A DNA stretch of 64,000 bases from JAZKAR01 sp040389065. GTDB lineage: Bacteria > Pseudomonadota > Gammaproteobacteria > Burkholderiales > Casimicrobiaceae. Shown one piece after another: positions 45,868 to 55,718 of this stretch. The notes below the pieces were generated by a model. It did no database searches, had not been told where the DNA came from, and worked only from the letters and a program-made list of their open reading frames with translations. The stretch's first letter is position 1, and the number at the start of each line of letters is the position of its first letter. The stretch spans positions 62,001-126,000 of the forward strand of contig JAZKAR010000005.1 of NCBI GenBank assembly GCA_040389065.1. The letters are read 5' to 3'. A program made the position numbers and the translations under genes.

Positions 45868-48777
45868 TTAAAGTGAAGGAGCCTGCGCTTTATCGTGTTT
45901 ACGTGACGCTGCTTTCCTTTTACTAACCTTATCAAGATAGGGCTTTAAATATTTTCCTGTATGGCTGGCCTCACACTCCGCGATAGCTTCTGGTGTTCCT
46001 TCGGCTACGATCTGCCCTCCGCCAGCGCCTCCTTCAGGCCCCATATCGATAATCCAGTCAGCGGTTTTAATCACATCAAGATTATGCTCAATCACGATAA
46101 TAGTATTGCCATGTGCCTTTAGGCGCTCTAAAACGCTTAATAAGAGTGCAATATCATGAAAATGTAAGCCGGTAGTCGGTTCATCCAATAGATATAACGT
46201 GCGCCCAGTATCGCGCTTAGATAGCTCTAAGGCTAGCTTTACCCGCTGCGCCTCTCCTCCTGAAAGAGTTGTCGCTGATTGGCCTAATGTAATATAGCCT
46301 AATCCTACATCGACTAAGGTTTGAAGCTTACGTTTCACGACAGGAATTGCATCAAAAAAGACGCGCGCATCTTCTACGGTAAGGGAAAGAATTTCATGAA
46401 TGTTTTTCCCCCTATACTGCACATCTAGTGTTTCACGATTATAGCGCTTACCTAGGCATACATCACAGGGTACATACACATCTGGCAGAAAGTGCATTTC
46501 GACCTTAATAACGCCATCACCTTCACATGCTTCGCACCGCCCTCCTTTCACATTGAAAGAAAAACGACCAGGCCCATAACCACGTTCTCTAGCTACATTG
46601 GTTTGTGAAAATATTTCTCGGATAGGTGTAAATAAGCCTGTATAAGTAGCAGGATTTGAGCGTGGCGTGCGGCCAATAGGGCTTTGGTCAACGCTGATAA
46701 TTTTATCAATATGCTCTAGTCCTTCTAACCCCTGGTAAGGCGCTGCATCTACGCTACTTCCATTAAAGTGCCTGGCTAATGCATGATGCAATGTATCATT
46801 AATTAATGTTGATTTTCCTGAGCCTGAAACGCCAGTCACACAAATCAATAGCCCTAGAGGAAAATCAACACTCACAGATTTCAGATTATTACCTGAAGCA
46901 CCTTGTAACCGTAATATTCTCTCGGGATTGATAGGGTGGCGTTCATCAGGAATATGAATAGACTCTACGCCTGAAAGATAACGTCCCGTTAAAGATTTCT
47001 CACAAGCTATAATTTCTTCAGGCTTACCTTCAGCAATAATTTCTCCACCATGTACGCCAGCGCCAGGCCCCATATCAATTACGTAATCTGCTGCGCGAAT
47101 GGCATCTTCATCATGCTCAACCACCACCACTGTATTACCCAAATCACGCAAATGGCGCAGAGTTTCAATTAAACGGTCATTATCACGTTGATGCAAGCCA
47201 ATAGAAGGCTCATCTAATACATACATTACACCTGTTAGCCCTGAGCCTATCTGGCTTGCCAGACGAATACGCTGTGCCTCTCCGCCCGAAAGGGTTTCGG
47301 CAGATCGCTCAAGTGAAAGATAATCTAAACCTACATTATTTAAAAAACGTAATCTTTCACGAATTTCATGAAGCACTTTATCTGCAATCGCCTGCTCTTT
47401 GCTTGAAAAACCAATCGACTGAAAATGCTCTAGCGCTTGTTTAAGCGACCATTGATTTACTTGATGCAATGTATAATCGGCGACCTTTACATGGCGGGCC
47501 CCAGCTTTCAAACGGCTCCCGTGGCAATCTTGGCAAACACGCATAGCCTGGTAACGGGCCAATTCCTCTTGTACTGCTGGTGAATGGCTTTCTCGGTAAC
47601 GACGTGCCAAATTCGTCACAATACCTTCGAATGAACGCTCTTCTAATACAAACTTACCTCGCGCTCCAGGTAGTTGCATCATAATTTTTTCACGCCCTGT
47701 TCCATACAACACGACCTTTAAAGCCTCAGGCGATAATTCATTTAAAGGAGCGTCTGTACTAAAACCATAGTGTTTAGCTAAACTTTCTAACCGTGCAAAT
47801 GCTTCAGTATTACGGGCATCCCATCCTTTAATAGCTCCAGCTCTTAAACTTAAATCTTTAGACAGAATAAAACGCTCAGGATCAAAAAAGGTTTCTACAC
47901 CCAGCCCATCACATGTAGGGCATGCCCCCGCGGGGCTATTAAAAGAAAATAAACGTGGCTCTAACTCTGTAAGCGACCAATTACAAATAGGGCATGCATG
48001 GCGTTCAGAAAAAACTGTTTCAGTATTTTCATTATCTTCTGATGCATCAAGATTCACTACTTTTACCCGACCATTGCCCTGTCGTAAGGCAGTTTCAAAT
48101 GACTCGGCAAAACGTTGCCGATTTTCGGCACGAACCTTTAAGCGGTCAATAACAATATCAACGTTATGTTTTTTATTTTTTTCAAGTGTGGGGAAGGCAT
48201 CAAGGTCATATAATTGATCATTTACACGTACCCTAATAAACCCCTGTGCACGCAATGTATTCACAAGCTCAGCATGCTCGCCTTTACGCCCCTCTACAAT
48301 AGGCGCTAACAACATGACACGCGTATCTTCAGGCCATGCCAATACTGTGGATACCATTTGCGATACCGTTTGGGCATGCAGCGGCAAATCATGCTCAGGG
48401 CAATAAGGCACGCCTATTCGTGCAAACAAAAGCCTTAAATAATCATGAATTTCTGTCACTGTTCCCACAGTTGAGCGCGGATTGTGGCTTGTAGCTTTCT
48501 GTTCAATAGAAATAGCTGGGCTTAATCCTTCAATTAAATCAACATCGGGCTTATCCATTAGTTGCAAGAATTGTCTCGCATAAGCCGATAAAGATTCGAC
48601 ATAACGACGCTGACCTTCCGCATACAGAGTATCAAAGGCAAGGGATGATTTACCTGAACCTGATAACCCTGTTATGACAACCAAGCGATGCTTGGGTACG
48701 TCCACATTCAGATTTTTAAGATTATGTGTACGTGCACCACGCACACGAATCCAGGCATTTTTTTCCATTCGTACCAT
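45868..48777 (-). CDS. uvrA: Excinuclease ABC subunit A
   Basis: UvrA is the damage-recognition ATPase of nucleotide excision repair. The 969-residue protein has two ABC halves: GLSGSGKSSLAF and GVSGSGKSTLIN as Walker A motifs, LSGGEAQRIRLA and LSGGEAQRVKLA as signatures, and the zinc modules CPICNWSLTELEPRLF and CEACEGDGVIKVEM with CDVCLGKRY. It has a basic C-terminal tail (SKRKAASRKHDKA). The divergent MFS and ssb genes form the conserved betaproteobacterial uvrA-MFS-ssb arrangement. No SOS box is obvious in the 98-bp gap. Confidence 0.98.
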   Translation of the reverse strand: MVRMEKNAWIRVRGARTHNLKNLNVDVPKHRLVVITGLSGSGKSSLAFDTLYAEGQRRYVESLSAYARQFLQLMDKPDVDLIEGLSPAISIEQKATSHNPRSTVGTVTEIHDYLRLLFARIGVPYCPEHDLPLHAQTVSQMVSTVLAWPEDTRVMLLAPIVEGRKGEHAELVNTLRAQGFIRVRVNDQLYDLDAFPTLEKNKKHNVDIVIDRLKVRAENRQRFAESFETALRQGNGRVKVVNLDASEDNENTETVFSERHACPICNWSLTELEPRLFSFNSPAGACPTCDGLGVETFFDPERFILSKDLSLRAGAIKGWDARNTEAFARLESLAKHYGFSTDAPLNELSPEALKVVLYGTGREKIMMQLPGARGKFVLEERSFEGIVTNLARRYRESHSPAVQEELARYQAMRVCQDCHGSRLKAGARHVKVADYTLHQVNQWSLKQALEHFQSIGFSSKEQAIADKVLHEIRERLRFLNNVGLDYLSLERSAETLSGGEAQRIRLASQIGSGLTGVMYVLDEPSIGLHQRDNDRLIETLRHLRDLGNTVVVVEHDEDAIRAADYVIDMGPGAGVHGGEIIAEGKPEEIIACEKSLTGRYLSGVESIHIPDERHPINPERILRLQGASGNNLKSVSVDFPLGLLICVTGVSGSGKSTLINDTLHHALARHFNGSSVDAAPYQGLEGLEHIDKIISVDQSPIGRTPRSNPATYTGLFTPIREIFSQTNVARERGYGPGRFSFNVKGGRCEACEGDGVIKVEMHFLPDVYVPCDVCLGKRYNRETLDVQYRGKNIHEILSLTVEDARVFFDAIPVVKRKLQTLVDVGLGYITLGQSATTLSGGEAQRVKLALELSKRDTGRTLYLLDEPTTGLHFHDIALLLSVLERLKAHGNTIIVIEHNLDVIKTADWIIDMGPEGGAGGGQIVAEGTPEAIAECEASHTGKYLKPYLDKVSKRKAASRKHDKAQAPSL

Positions 48778-48875
48778 CGCTTTAAAAGGAAATCAGAGGA
48801 TGTTAGAGACTAGTAGGCCATCTTTAAACTTAGATATGCCCATTATATCCTGCTTCTTTCCTAAGGGTCTTAACC

Positions 48876-50228
48876 ATGACCGGAAAACAAATTGAGTATA
48901 CCGAATCATTAGGTGAACTTCCTGACTCAGAAATGATTCAACTAATGGAACGTTACCGGCTAAACGATGAAGAAAAAAAAATTGCTCATACGTTGGCGAT
49001 TATTAGCGCTATTCAAACGCTAGCCTCATTCTCGATCGTGCCCGTTTTTATTACGTTCGCATCACTATTAACTGGCGGTGACAATTATTTTACTGTGGCC
49101 CATGGCTTAGCAGGTTACGCACTTTCTCAGCTTCTATTTCACCCTATTATTAATGGGCTGGCTAAAATCATTGGCTTTAGAGCGGTAACTATTATAAGCA
49201 GCCTGTTCCTTAGCGCAGGAAGCTTACTACTCGCGTATGCAATGTGGAAATCCAATCTTACCTTGATCATTTTTGGACGTATTTTACAAGGCATGGGCTC
49301 TATTATGGTTCCGCTTATTGCACTTGGCATTGAACGATGCAGACCTCAAGCCAGAGGAGCTTTATTCGTACTTTTAGGTACAGGAATGGGATTAGGCTTT
49401 TCGATGTCTATGCCTTTCGGATCGGCATTAGATAGGCTTAGCTTTATGCTTGTACATGCTCGAAAATTAGGTTCAAGCGCCATGATACAGGCACCAATTT
49501 TTTTAGCGATAGCCTTTGCTCTTTTAGGGCTTCTTGTCATTTTTTTAACGTTAAAAAATATTCCTAGGCTCAAAGAAAAAAAAGTGGATGTATCTACTTA
49601 CCTTAACTTGCAAGATTACTGGCATAGCCTGCTTGATATTCGCTTAGTTGCCATTTATTTAGGAGGTTTTTTGGTTCCGTTTACTATTATGCTACTGTTT
49701 TTTCATATTCCTTTTGCTCTACGTGATATTGGTGGCATTGCCCGATCACATATGTGGTTTGTCTATCTTTTTACCTTTTCAGTTGCCTTTTTATTTGTCA
49801 TTCCTTTTGTGCTTATTTCTACAGGCCCACGTTTTGTAAAGCGTATGCTGCTAATTTCAGCAGGGCTATTATTAAGTTCACTTCTTTTGTTGGTTTATAT
49901 GCCCTTTGATCTATTAGGCATGATTTTCGGGCTAACGTTTCTTTTCGTAGCGTTTAATCTTTCTGAGATGACACTCTCCCGTATTATCCCTCGCCTTATC
50001 GAGCCTTCTCTACAAGCCTCCTCTTTAATTATTTTTTTCTATTTACAAATTGTAGGCACTGTATTGGGAAGCTATATTGGAGCCGCAATTATGACTTATA
50101 AGCATTGGGGTTGGTTATATCTACTCTCTGTGATTTTAATTGGCATCTGGCTTTCTTTACTTTTAATGGTAAATTATAAAAAAACAGACTATACCCTCCC
50201 GCTAGAAGCGCAAGAGGCGATAGATTAA
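48876..50228 (+). CDS. MFS transporter
   Basis: A 450-residue major facilitator with about 12 hydrophobic segments after a 45-residue acidic cytoplasmic N-terminus. The FGRILQGMGSIMVPLIALGIE segment is a family-typical signature region. Substrate unknown. It belongs to the transporter that is conserved between uvrA and ssb in betaproteobacteria. Its start lies 98 bp from the uvrA start, so the two share a divergent promoter region. Confidence 0.85.
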   Translation: MTGKQIEYTESLGELPDSEMIQLMERYRLNDEEKKIAHTLAIISAIQTLASFSIVPVFITFASLLTGGDNYFTVAHGLAGYALSQLLFHPIINGLAKIIGFRAVTIISSLFLSAGSLLLAYAMWKSNLTLIIFGRILQGMGSIMVPLIALGIERCRPQARGALFVLLGTGMGLGFSMSMPFGSALDRLSFMLVHARKLGSSAMIQAPIFLAIAFALLGLLVIFLTLKNIPRLKEKKVDVSTYLNLQDYWHSLLDIRLVAIYLGGFLVPFTIMLLFFHIPFALRDIGGIARSHMWFVYLFTFSVAFLFVIPFVLISTGPRFVKRMLLISAGLLLSSLLLLVYMPFDLLGMIFGLTFLFVAFNLSEMTLSRIIPRLIEPSLQASSLIIFFYLQIVGTVLGSYIGAAIMTYKHWGWLYLLSVILIGIWLSLLLMVNYKKTDYTLPLEAQEAID

Positions 50229-50428
50229 TGTAAGTTTTTTGCTAAAAATTAAATGCTGCTCATGCTCTGTAAATACGCTGCTAACAAAAATTTCAACGCC
50301 CTCAGAAAATCATTTTAGCAATTGATTTTCATATAAAAATTAAGAGTTCTACCCTTATGCAACTATAATTATTGGTATAGGCTTTTAACCCTGCTAAAAT
50401 AGAGTACGCTCAACTCGAAAGCATGATT

Positions 50429-50917
50429 ATGGCTTCTTTAAATAAAGTAATTTTAATTGGTAATCTCGGCCGTGACCCTGAAGTACGTTATATGCCTAAT
50501 GGTGAGGCCGTTGCTAACTTTTCAATTGCGACTACCGAAAGCTGGAAAGATAAAAGCGGTCAACGCCAAGAAAAAACAGAATGGCATCGTATTGTGATGT
50601 ATCGTCGCTTAGCTGAAATTGCAGGTGAATACCTCAAAAAAGGCAGCCAGGTATATATTGAAGGCCGTCTTGAAACCCGTAAATGGCAAGATAAAGAAGG
50701 TCAAGAACGCACTACTGTTGATGTTGTTGCTAGCGAAATGAAAATGCTCAGCAGCCGCGGCGCCACTTCTCCGGATATGCCTTCTGAAGGCGATAATGAG
50801 TATGCACCCAACAACGGTAATAGCGGCGGCAATACAACAGCCCGCAAAAACCCAAGTTCTTCAGGTGCTTCTTCATCCTATGCAAATAGCGCAATGGATG
50901 ATGATATTCCTTTCTAG
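50429..50917 (+). CDS. ssb: Single-stranded DNA-binding protein
   Basis: A 162-residue SSB. The OB fold covers residues 1-110 (MASLNKVILIGNLGRDPEVR, then TEWHRIVMYRRLAEIAGEYL). A Gly/Asn/Ser-rich linker follows, and the conserved partner-binding tip is MDDDIPF. The ATG at 50429 is preferred over 50423 because GAAAG is at a better distance. It has its own 200-bp upstream gap after the MFS gene. Confidence 0.97.
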   Translation: MASLNKVILIGNLGRDPEVRYMPNGEAVANFSIATTESWKDKSGQRQEKTEWHRIVMYRRLAEIAGEYLKKGSQVYIEGRLETRKWQDKEGQERTTVDVVASEMKMLSSRGATSPDMPSEGDNEYAPNNGNSGGNTTARKNPSSSGASSSYANSAMDDDIPF

Positions 50918-50921
50918 CAAT

Positions 50922-50985
50922 AAAGAATTAATATAGCTTACAAGCCAGTGTTAACATTTAACGTTATTGTAAGCTATGTATTCTT
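50922..50985 (+). terminator. Long stem-loop after ssb
   Basis: ATAGCTTACA (50933-50942) pairs exactly with TGTAAGCTAT (50968-50977). An outer stem TAAAGAAT pairs with ATTCTTTA, and an inner TTAAC/GTTAA adds a third part. The stem ends in AATT rather than a strong U-tract, so it is a terminator or a 3'-end protecting stem. Confidence 0.65.
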
Positions 50986-51119
50986 TAATTCAATTAATTT
51001 CCCTTTCTGCATTTTTATTCAGACAGTCACCTTTTGATTGTCTAGCTAATTGAGGCATTACAATATACCTCGCCTTGAGGTTGCCGAATGATTCATCAAA
51101 CAGAATCAGGATTTCAATC

Positions 51120-52326
51120 ATGCAAAAAAAACTTCGACATGCTCATACACATTTAACGCATGCAGGTCGTCAAGAAAATGAATATGGCTCTGTCAATCCA
51201 CGCGTTGTTCGCGCTTCCACCATGGTTTTTCCGACAACTCAGGCGTTAACAGCATCCTATGGCACACGCTTATCTTATGGCCGCCATGGCACTGAAACTA
51301 CCTTTGCCCTTGAAGATGCATTATGTAAGCTTGAGAAAGCAGACGATTGTATTTTAAGTTCATCTGGCTTAGCTGCTGTTACAACAGCACTTCTGGCTTT
51401 TCTTAACACTGGCGATCACTTGCTTATTTCTGACTCTGTTTATGACCCTACACGAGATTTTTGCGATAGTTTTCTAAAACGCATGGGTATTCAGACGACA
51501 TATTATGACCCTGAAATAGGTGAAAATATTGAAGCGCTGATTCAAAGCAATACAAAAGTTATTTTTGTTGAATCTCCAGGCTCACTAACGTTTGAAGTTC
51601 AAGATATTCCTGCCATTGCTAACGTAGCGCATCGCCATAATATTGTTGTGATTGCTGATAGCACTTGGGCAACCCCTTTAGGCTGGAATGCTTTTGAATT
51701 AGGAATTGATGTATCGCTTCACGCAGCAACCAAATATATTGTAGGCCACGCCGATGTATTAATGGGGGCGATTCTTTGCCGAACACAACACCAGGCTCCA
51801 CTTCGTAAAACCCATAGAGACATTGGGCACTGCATTAGTAGTGACGATGCTTACTTAGCCTTAAGAGGGCTTCGTACATTGGCAGCTCGTTTAGTAGTGC
51901 ATCGTGAAAATAGCCAAGTAATTGCGCGCTGGTTATTAGAGCAGCCAGAGGTTGAGCATTTATTGTACCCACCCCACCCTACTTCTTCAGGGCATGCTTT
52001 ATGGAAAAGAGACTTCAACGCTAACTACGCGTGCGGCTTAATGGGTGTTATTTTTTCTTCACAACTATNNNNNNNNNNCAAATCAAAGCGTTGAGGCACT
52101 AATTAATAACACCTCTCTGTTTAGCATTGGATTTAGTTGGGGAGGCTATGAAAGCCTCATTATTCCTATCAATCCTACCTCTTACAGAACAGTTACTCAG
52201 CGTAAGTGGCAGCGGCCTATGATACGGCTCCATATCGGACTTGAAGACGCTAGTGATTTAATCGCCGACTTAGAAGAAGGGTTTAATGCCTTACGTCAAA
52301 CTCATAGTTTGTCGGTAGCTAAATAG
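51120..52326 (+). CDS. metC: Cystathionine beta-lyase, interrupted by an N gap
   Basis: A PLP enzyme of the Cys/Met metabolism family. Residues in order: YGRHGTETTFALEDALCKLE, the cofactor stretch SSSGLAAVTTALLAF, IADSTWATP and the PLP Lys in SLHAATKYIVGHADV. The C-terminal part FSWGGYESLI with RLHIGLEDASDLIADLEEGF matches MetC. The start at 51120 follows AGG at 51108-51110; the TTG at 51075 is less likely. The frame is broken by ten N at 52069-52078, and the second part is in a different frame. Deleting the N run restores one frame, so the gene is probably intact in the organism. Confidence 0.88.
52069..52078. other. Ten-base N run (assembly gap)
   Basis: Ten unknown bases inside metC. One base (T) before and two (CA) after the run complete a codon if the real gap length is a multiple of three, including zero. 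The length of ten is thus a placeholder or a wrong estimate. Confidence 0.95.
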
Positions 52327-52337
52327 TTTTTTATCTT

Positions 52338-52456
52338 TAAGAGTTACGCAGTTGAGCTATATCAAGGGATGGCAACGCGGACAAGTACACGCAGTACGGC
52401 AAGTTGACATAACGCGGGGCGTCCCACGCCGAAAGAGCCAACTGCGTAACTTCTAA
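52338..52456. repeat. Foldback repeat family 1, copy D
   Basis: About 119 bp between metC and gpmI. The left end is shortened (TTAAGAGTTACGCAGTTGAG), the right end is intact (CCAACTGCGTAACTTCTAA). The left insertion site is empty (AAGGGATGGCAACG), while the right one is filled (core GGGGCGTCCC at 52416-52425 flanked by ACGC on both sides). Just after it, CAAGGGAG (52486-52493) and CTCCCTTG (52504-52511) form a separate hairpin between the convergent genes. Confidence 0.88.
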
Positions 52457-52533
52457 TCTTTGTTAGTTTAACGCTTCAAGCGAACCAAGGGAGATAAATC
52501 CTTCTCCCTTGCATAAAAAATCGAGTAATTACT

Positions 52534-54087
52534 TTATGCAATCACTTTAACGCGTGATGTACCTGTCATAGCCTCGGGAATAGGCAAACCTAATAACGCC
52601 AGCATAGTTGGCGCAATGTCTTCTAGCGCTCCCCCCGGTATCATTTCAGCAGGCCGTCCTACATAGACAAGCGGTACAGGATTCATCGTATGAGCCGTAT
52701 GAGGCTGCCCTGTTTCCAGATCAAACATCATTTCTGCATTACCATGATCAGCTGTAATTAAAACTTCACCACCCATTTTTTGCATCGCAGGAACCACTCT
52801 TGCTAAACATTTATCTAACGCCTCAATGGCTGCAATGGCTGCATCTAAGCGACCTGAATGGCCTACCATATCCCCATTAGCATAGTTGCAAATCATTGCA
52901 TCGTAACGCCTGGCTTCGATTGATTCTACCAAGTAATCAGTTACCTTCTCAGCGCTCATCGCAGGGGCAAGATCATACGTTGCCACCTTGGGTGATTCAA
53001 TCAGTACACGCTCTTCACCTGCATAAGGTGTTTCTAAACCGCCGCTCAAAAAATACGTTACGTGGGCATACTTTTCAGTTTCAGCAATTCTTAATTGTCT
53101 AGCGCCTGCTTTTGCAAGTACCTCTCCTAGCGTATCATTTAAAGTTTGGGGCTTAAAAACGACTGGCAAATGTGCAAACGCATCGCCATAATGCGTTAAC
53201 GTTACAAATGCCGATAATTGAGGTAATACGGTACGTTTAAAACCCGTAAACTCTGGCTCTGTTAATGCCTGCGTCAATTGGCGAGCGCGATCAGCCCGAA
53301 AATTCATAAAAATTATCGCATCATTATCCGTAATAGGGCAAAACTGCCCAGCGGCATCTTTTATAAGGGTAGGCTGAACAAACTCATCTGTTTCACCACG
53401 GCTGTAAGCAGCTTGTAAACCCTCTAGTGCCGACTCAGCCTGAAAAGGAGCGTTAGCTTCTACGAGAGCTTGATAAGTTCTCTCAACACGTTCCCACCGT
53501 TTATCTCGATCCATTGCAAAATAGCGCCCGACGAGTGAAGCAATGTGTGCTTGAGGATAACGATTACATAACGATTGCATAGCCGCTAAATTAGGCTCAG
53601 CACTTTGGGGCGGTGTATCACGCCCATCAAGAAATGCATGTAACGCAATACGTTTCACACCTTTTTTTGCAGCTAACTCAATCATGGCTGCAATATGAGT
53701 CTCATGACTATGTACCCCACCTTCTGACAGTAAACCTAAAATATGCAGCGTTGCATTTTTTTGATTTACCGTTTCGACCAGCGACATTAAAACGGGATGC
53801 TCTGCCCATTCGCCTGACTCAATCGCTTCTTCAATACGAGTATAGTCTTGATAAACTACGCGCCCCGCTCCAATATTCAGATGCCCTACTTCAGAATTAC
53901 CCATTTGACCTCTTGGTAATCCTACGCGACGCTCAGATGCTTCTAACGTAGTGTGAGGATACTCACGCCACAAGGTATCCCAAAAAGGTTTTTTCGCTAA
54001 ATTAATAGCATTATCGGGCGCATCATCACGCATACCAAAACCATCTAAAATAATAAGAAGCACGGGGCGAGTCACTGCTGTTGCCAT
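52534..54087 (-). CDS. gpmI: Phosphoglycerate mutase, cofactor-independent
   Basis: GpmI interconverts 3- and 2-phosphoglycerate using two metal ions. The 517-residue protein begins with LLIILDGFGMRDDAPDNAI, has the phospho-Ser motif MGNSEVGHLNIGAGR, HAFLDGRDTPP and the C-terminal metal cluster ITADHGNAEMM with PHTAHTMNPVP. The divergent partner is the rhodanese gene at 54.5 kb with repeat copy E between them. Confidence 0.97.
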   Translation of the reverse strand: MATAVTRPVLLIILDGFGMRDDAPDNAINLAKKPFWDTLWREYPHTTLEASERRVGLPRGQMGNSEVGHLNIGAGRVVYQDYTRIEEAIESGEWAEHPVLMSLVETVNQKNATLHILGLLSEGGVHSHETHIAAMIELAAKKGVKRIALHAFLDGRDTPPQSAEPNLAAMQSLCNRYPQAHIASLVGRYFAMDRDKRWERVERTYQALVEANAPFQAESALEGLQAAYSRGETDEFVQPTLIKDAAGQFCPITDNDAIIFMNFRADRARQLTQALTEPEFTGFKRTVLPQLSAFVTLTHYGDAFAHLPVVFKPQTLNDTLGEVLAKAGARQLRIAETEKYAHVTYFLSGGLETPYAGEERVLIESPKVATYDLAPAMSAEKVTDYLVESIEARRYDAMICNYANGDMVGHSGRLDAAIAAIEALDKCLARVVPAMQKMGGEVLITADHGNAEMMFDLETGQPHTAHTMNPVPLVYVGRPAEMIPGGALEDIAPTMLALLGLPIPEAMTGTSRVKVIA

Positions 54088-54307
54088 TATTTAATTTCCG
54101 TAAGAAGCATAAAATATAATAAACCAACTATTTGCAAGAATAAACAGTAGCAATTTAAAAAACATTCTTGCAGTGTATCATTTTAAGAAACATGAATTAA
54201 GTGATCAAGCACTGTATTTAGCTGCATTTAGATTTAACTCTTCTATCACTCTAGTTTAAAATAGTGACTAATTACGCAAAAGTGTTCCAACCAGCAGGGT
54301 AAAACTC

Positions 54308-54413
54308 TTAGAAGTTACGCAGTTGGGTTCTATCAAGGCATAGCAACGCTGACAGTACACGTAATACGGCAAGTTGCTATAACGCTGAGAGAACCCAACT
54401 GCGTAACTTCTAA
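54308..54413. repeat. Foldback repeat family 1, copy E (empty form)
   Basis: A 106-bp copy with intact ends TTAGAAGTTACGCAGTTGGG and CCCAACTGCGTAACTTCTAA. Both insertion sites are empty: AAGGCATAGCAAC at the left and ATAACGCTGAGAG at the right, each with a single copy of the 4-bp target (GCAT, ACGC). It is the best reference for the family's basic form. It lies between the divergent gpmI and rhodanese genes. Confidence 0.92.
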
Positions 54414-54506
54414 GCCTATAAGCTCGTTAAGGTAGGCTTGCGCAAATCCATTCATATTCCTTAACTACTAGCCAAAACTAGCCAAATTAATAAGAAGGTA
54501 CAATTA

Positions 54507-54953
54507 ATGCTTGATTTTTTGATGCGTCACTGGTTGCTTAGCGGACTTGCAGTTTCATCACTCATTGGTCTTTTAATGGAGCTGCTTAAAACACGTTCAG
54601 GACTAAAAACACTTAGCACACAAGAGGCGGTTCAACTACTGAATGAGAAAGATGTTTTTATTCTTGATGTACGCTCTGAAAAAGAAACTACCATTAACCA
54701 AAAACGCTCCCTCAAAAATGCGGCGCATATTCCTCTAGTGAAAATCGTCACGCATTCAGATTTACTGAAAAAACATACGAATAAACCAGTGTTAGTAGTC
54801 TGTTCAAAAGGAGATAGGGCACATAGTGCATGGTCAATGCTAAAAGCAATTGGCTTTAACGAACTCTATACGCTTTCAGGTGGTTTACATGCATGGCAAG
54901 AACAGGGGCTTCCTACTAGCAGTTTAAATCTTTCTCCCTCGAATAAAGATTAG
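54507..54953 (+). CDS. Membrane-anchored rhodanese
   Basis: A 148-residue protein with one N-terminal membrane helix (about residues 9-25) and a single rhodanese domain. The active-site Cys is in VLVVCSKGDRAHSAW (about residue 97), which has the CxxGxR loop. It resembles the YibN group, found next to phosphoglycerate mutase genes in betaproteobacteria, often before grxC and secB, which are absent here. Sulfur donor and acceptor are unknown. Confidence 0.85.
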   Translation: MLDFLMRHWLLSGLAVSSLIGLLMELLKTRSGLKTLSTQEAVQLLNEKDVFILDVRSEKETTINQKRSLKNAAHIPLVKIVTHSDLLKKHTNKPVLVVCSKGDRAHSAWSMLKAIGFNELYTLSGGLHAWQEQGLPTSSLNLSPSNKD

Positions 54954-54978
54954 GCAGCATTATTAGCCATTTAACCTA

Positions 54979-55066
54979 AATAGAAGTGCCGCTGCTGCAC
55001 TCTTTCGGCAAAGTGGCAACTGGCTTGTGCTGCCATGCTTTGAGTGAACTCAACTGTATAATCTCT
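54979..55066. repeat. Possible family 1 remnant, reversed
   Basis: The right part, CATGCTTTGAGTGAACTCAA, is the reverse complement of the left half of copy B (GAGTTTACTCAAAGCATG) with one change, and the left end reads AATAGAAGTGCCGCTGC. The inverted ends no longer match well. It is probably an old, strongly decayed copy. Confidence 0.4.
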
Positions 55067-55142
55067 ATTAAATTTAACGACCTAATCGTTTAAGTTATAT
55101 TTTTTAATCGTTTTTAATCATTTATTTTTCAAAGGATACTTT

Positions 55143-55490
55143 ATGGTTCAGCGCTTTGATATAGGGCCTCGCCTATCAGATATGGTCATTCATAACCACA
55201 CAATCTACTTAGCAGGCCAAGTAGCAGATGATCCTAAACAAGGTATTGAAGAGCAAACTCGCCAAGTATTAGCTCACGTTGATCGTCTCTTAGCGCAAGC
55301 AGGTAGCGATAAAACCAATATTCTTTCAGCCACTATTTATCTTGCTAGCATGGGAGATTATGCAGCTATGAATCGTGTTTGGGATACATGGGTTCCTCAA
55401 GGCCATACGCCTGCACGTGCCACTGTAGAAGCGCGTCTTGCACACCCTGATTACCGCGTTGAAGTACAAATTATTGCTGCCCAGCCTTAG
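55143..55490 (+). CDS. RidA/YjgF family protein
   Basis: A 115-residue RidA-like protein. Such proteins hydrolyse reactive enamine/imine intermediates made by PLP enzymes. The family core IYLAGQVADDP and ATIYLASMGDYAAMNRVWDTWV is visible. The key Arg lies in TPARATVEARLAHPDY, but the residues after it differ from classic RidA (RVEVQIIAAQP), so it may be one of the other Rid subgroups. AAGGA lies about 8 bases before the ATG. It is followed by repeat family 2 and argD, a PLP aminotransferase. Confidence 0.85.
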   Translation: MVQRFDIGPRLSDMVIHNHTIYLAGQVADDPKQGIEEQTRQVLAHVDRLLAQAGSDKTNILSATIYLASMGDYAAMNRVWDTWVPQGHTPARATVEARLAHPDYRVEVQIIAAQP

Positions 55491-55516
55491 TAAGCTAAAA
55501 CCAGACTCTCTATTTT

Positions 55517-55691
55517 AGACATGTTTCGATTGATGTTTATGCGCTAGCGAAAACAAGCCAAAGGCGAAGTTTCAGCGAAGCTAAAAAGGAGGTTTGCGAG
55601 AACCGAAGCGGAGTTTACTAAGGTAAATGAGCATCGGAAGCATAGCAATTTCCTTTTGCAGCAAGCAGAAATCTTCAATCGGAATATGTCT
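55517..55691. repeat. Inverted-end repeat family 2, copy 2 (empty form)
   Basis: A 175-bp element between ridA and argD with ends AGACATGTTTCGATTGA and TCAATCGGAATATGTCT. In the opposite orientation it aligns with copy 1 and lacks all three 14-bp blocks, showing ATGCTTCCGATGCTC and CTCCGCTTCGGTTC at those sites. It has an additional segment of about 33 bp in the other half. It ends 27 bp before the argD start and so probably lies in the argD leader. Confidence 0.88.
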
Positions 55692-55718
55692 TATGTTCAT
55701 AATACAAAAGGATACCTT

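Noticed and set aside
45682..45876. Plus-strand frame across repeat family 2, copy 1
   Set aside because: It lies wholly within the repeat and the end of uvrA. Copy 2 of the repeat does not keep the frame.
52045..52326. Second part of metC as a separate gene or a pseudogene fragment
   Set aside because: The split coincides with the N run, and direct joining of the flanks restores one frame.
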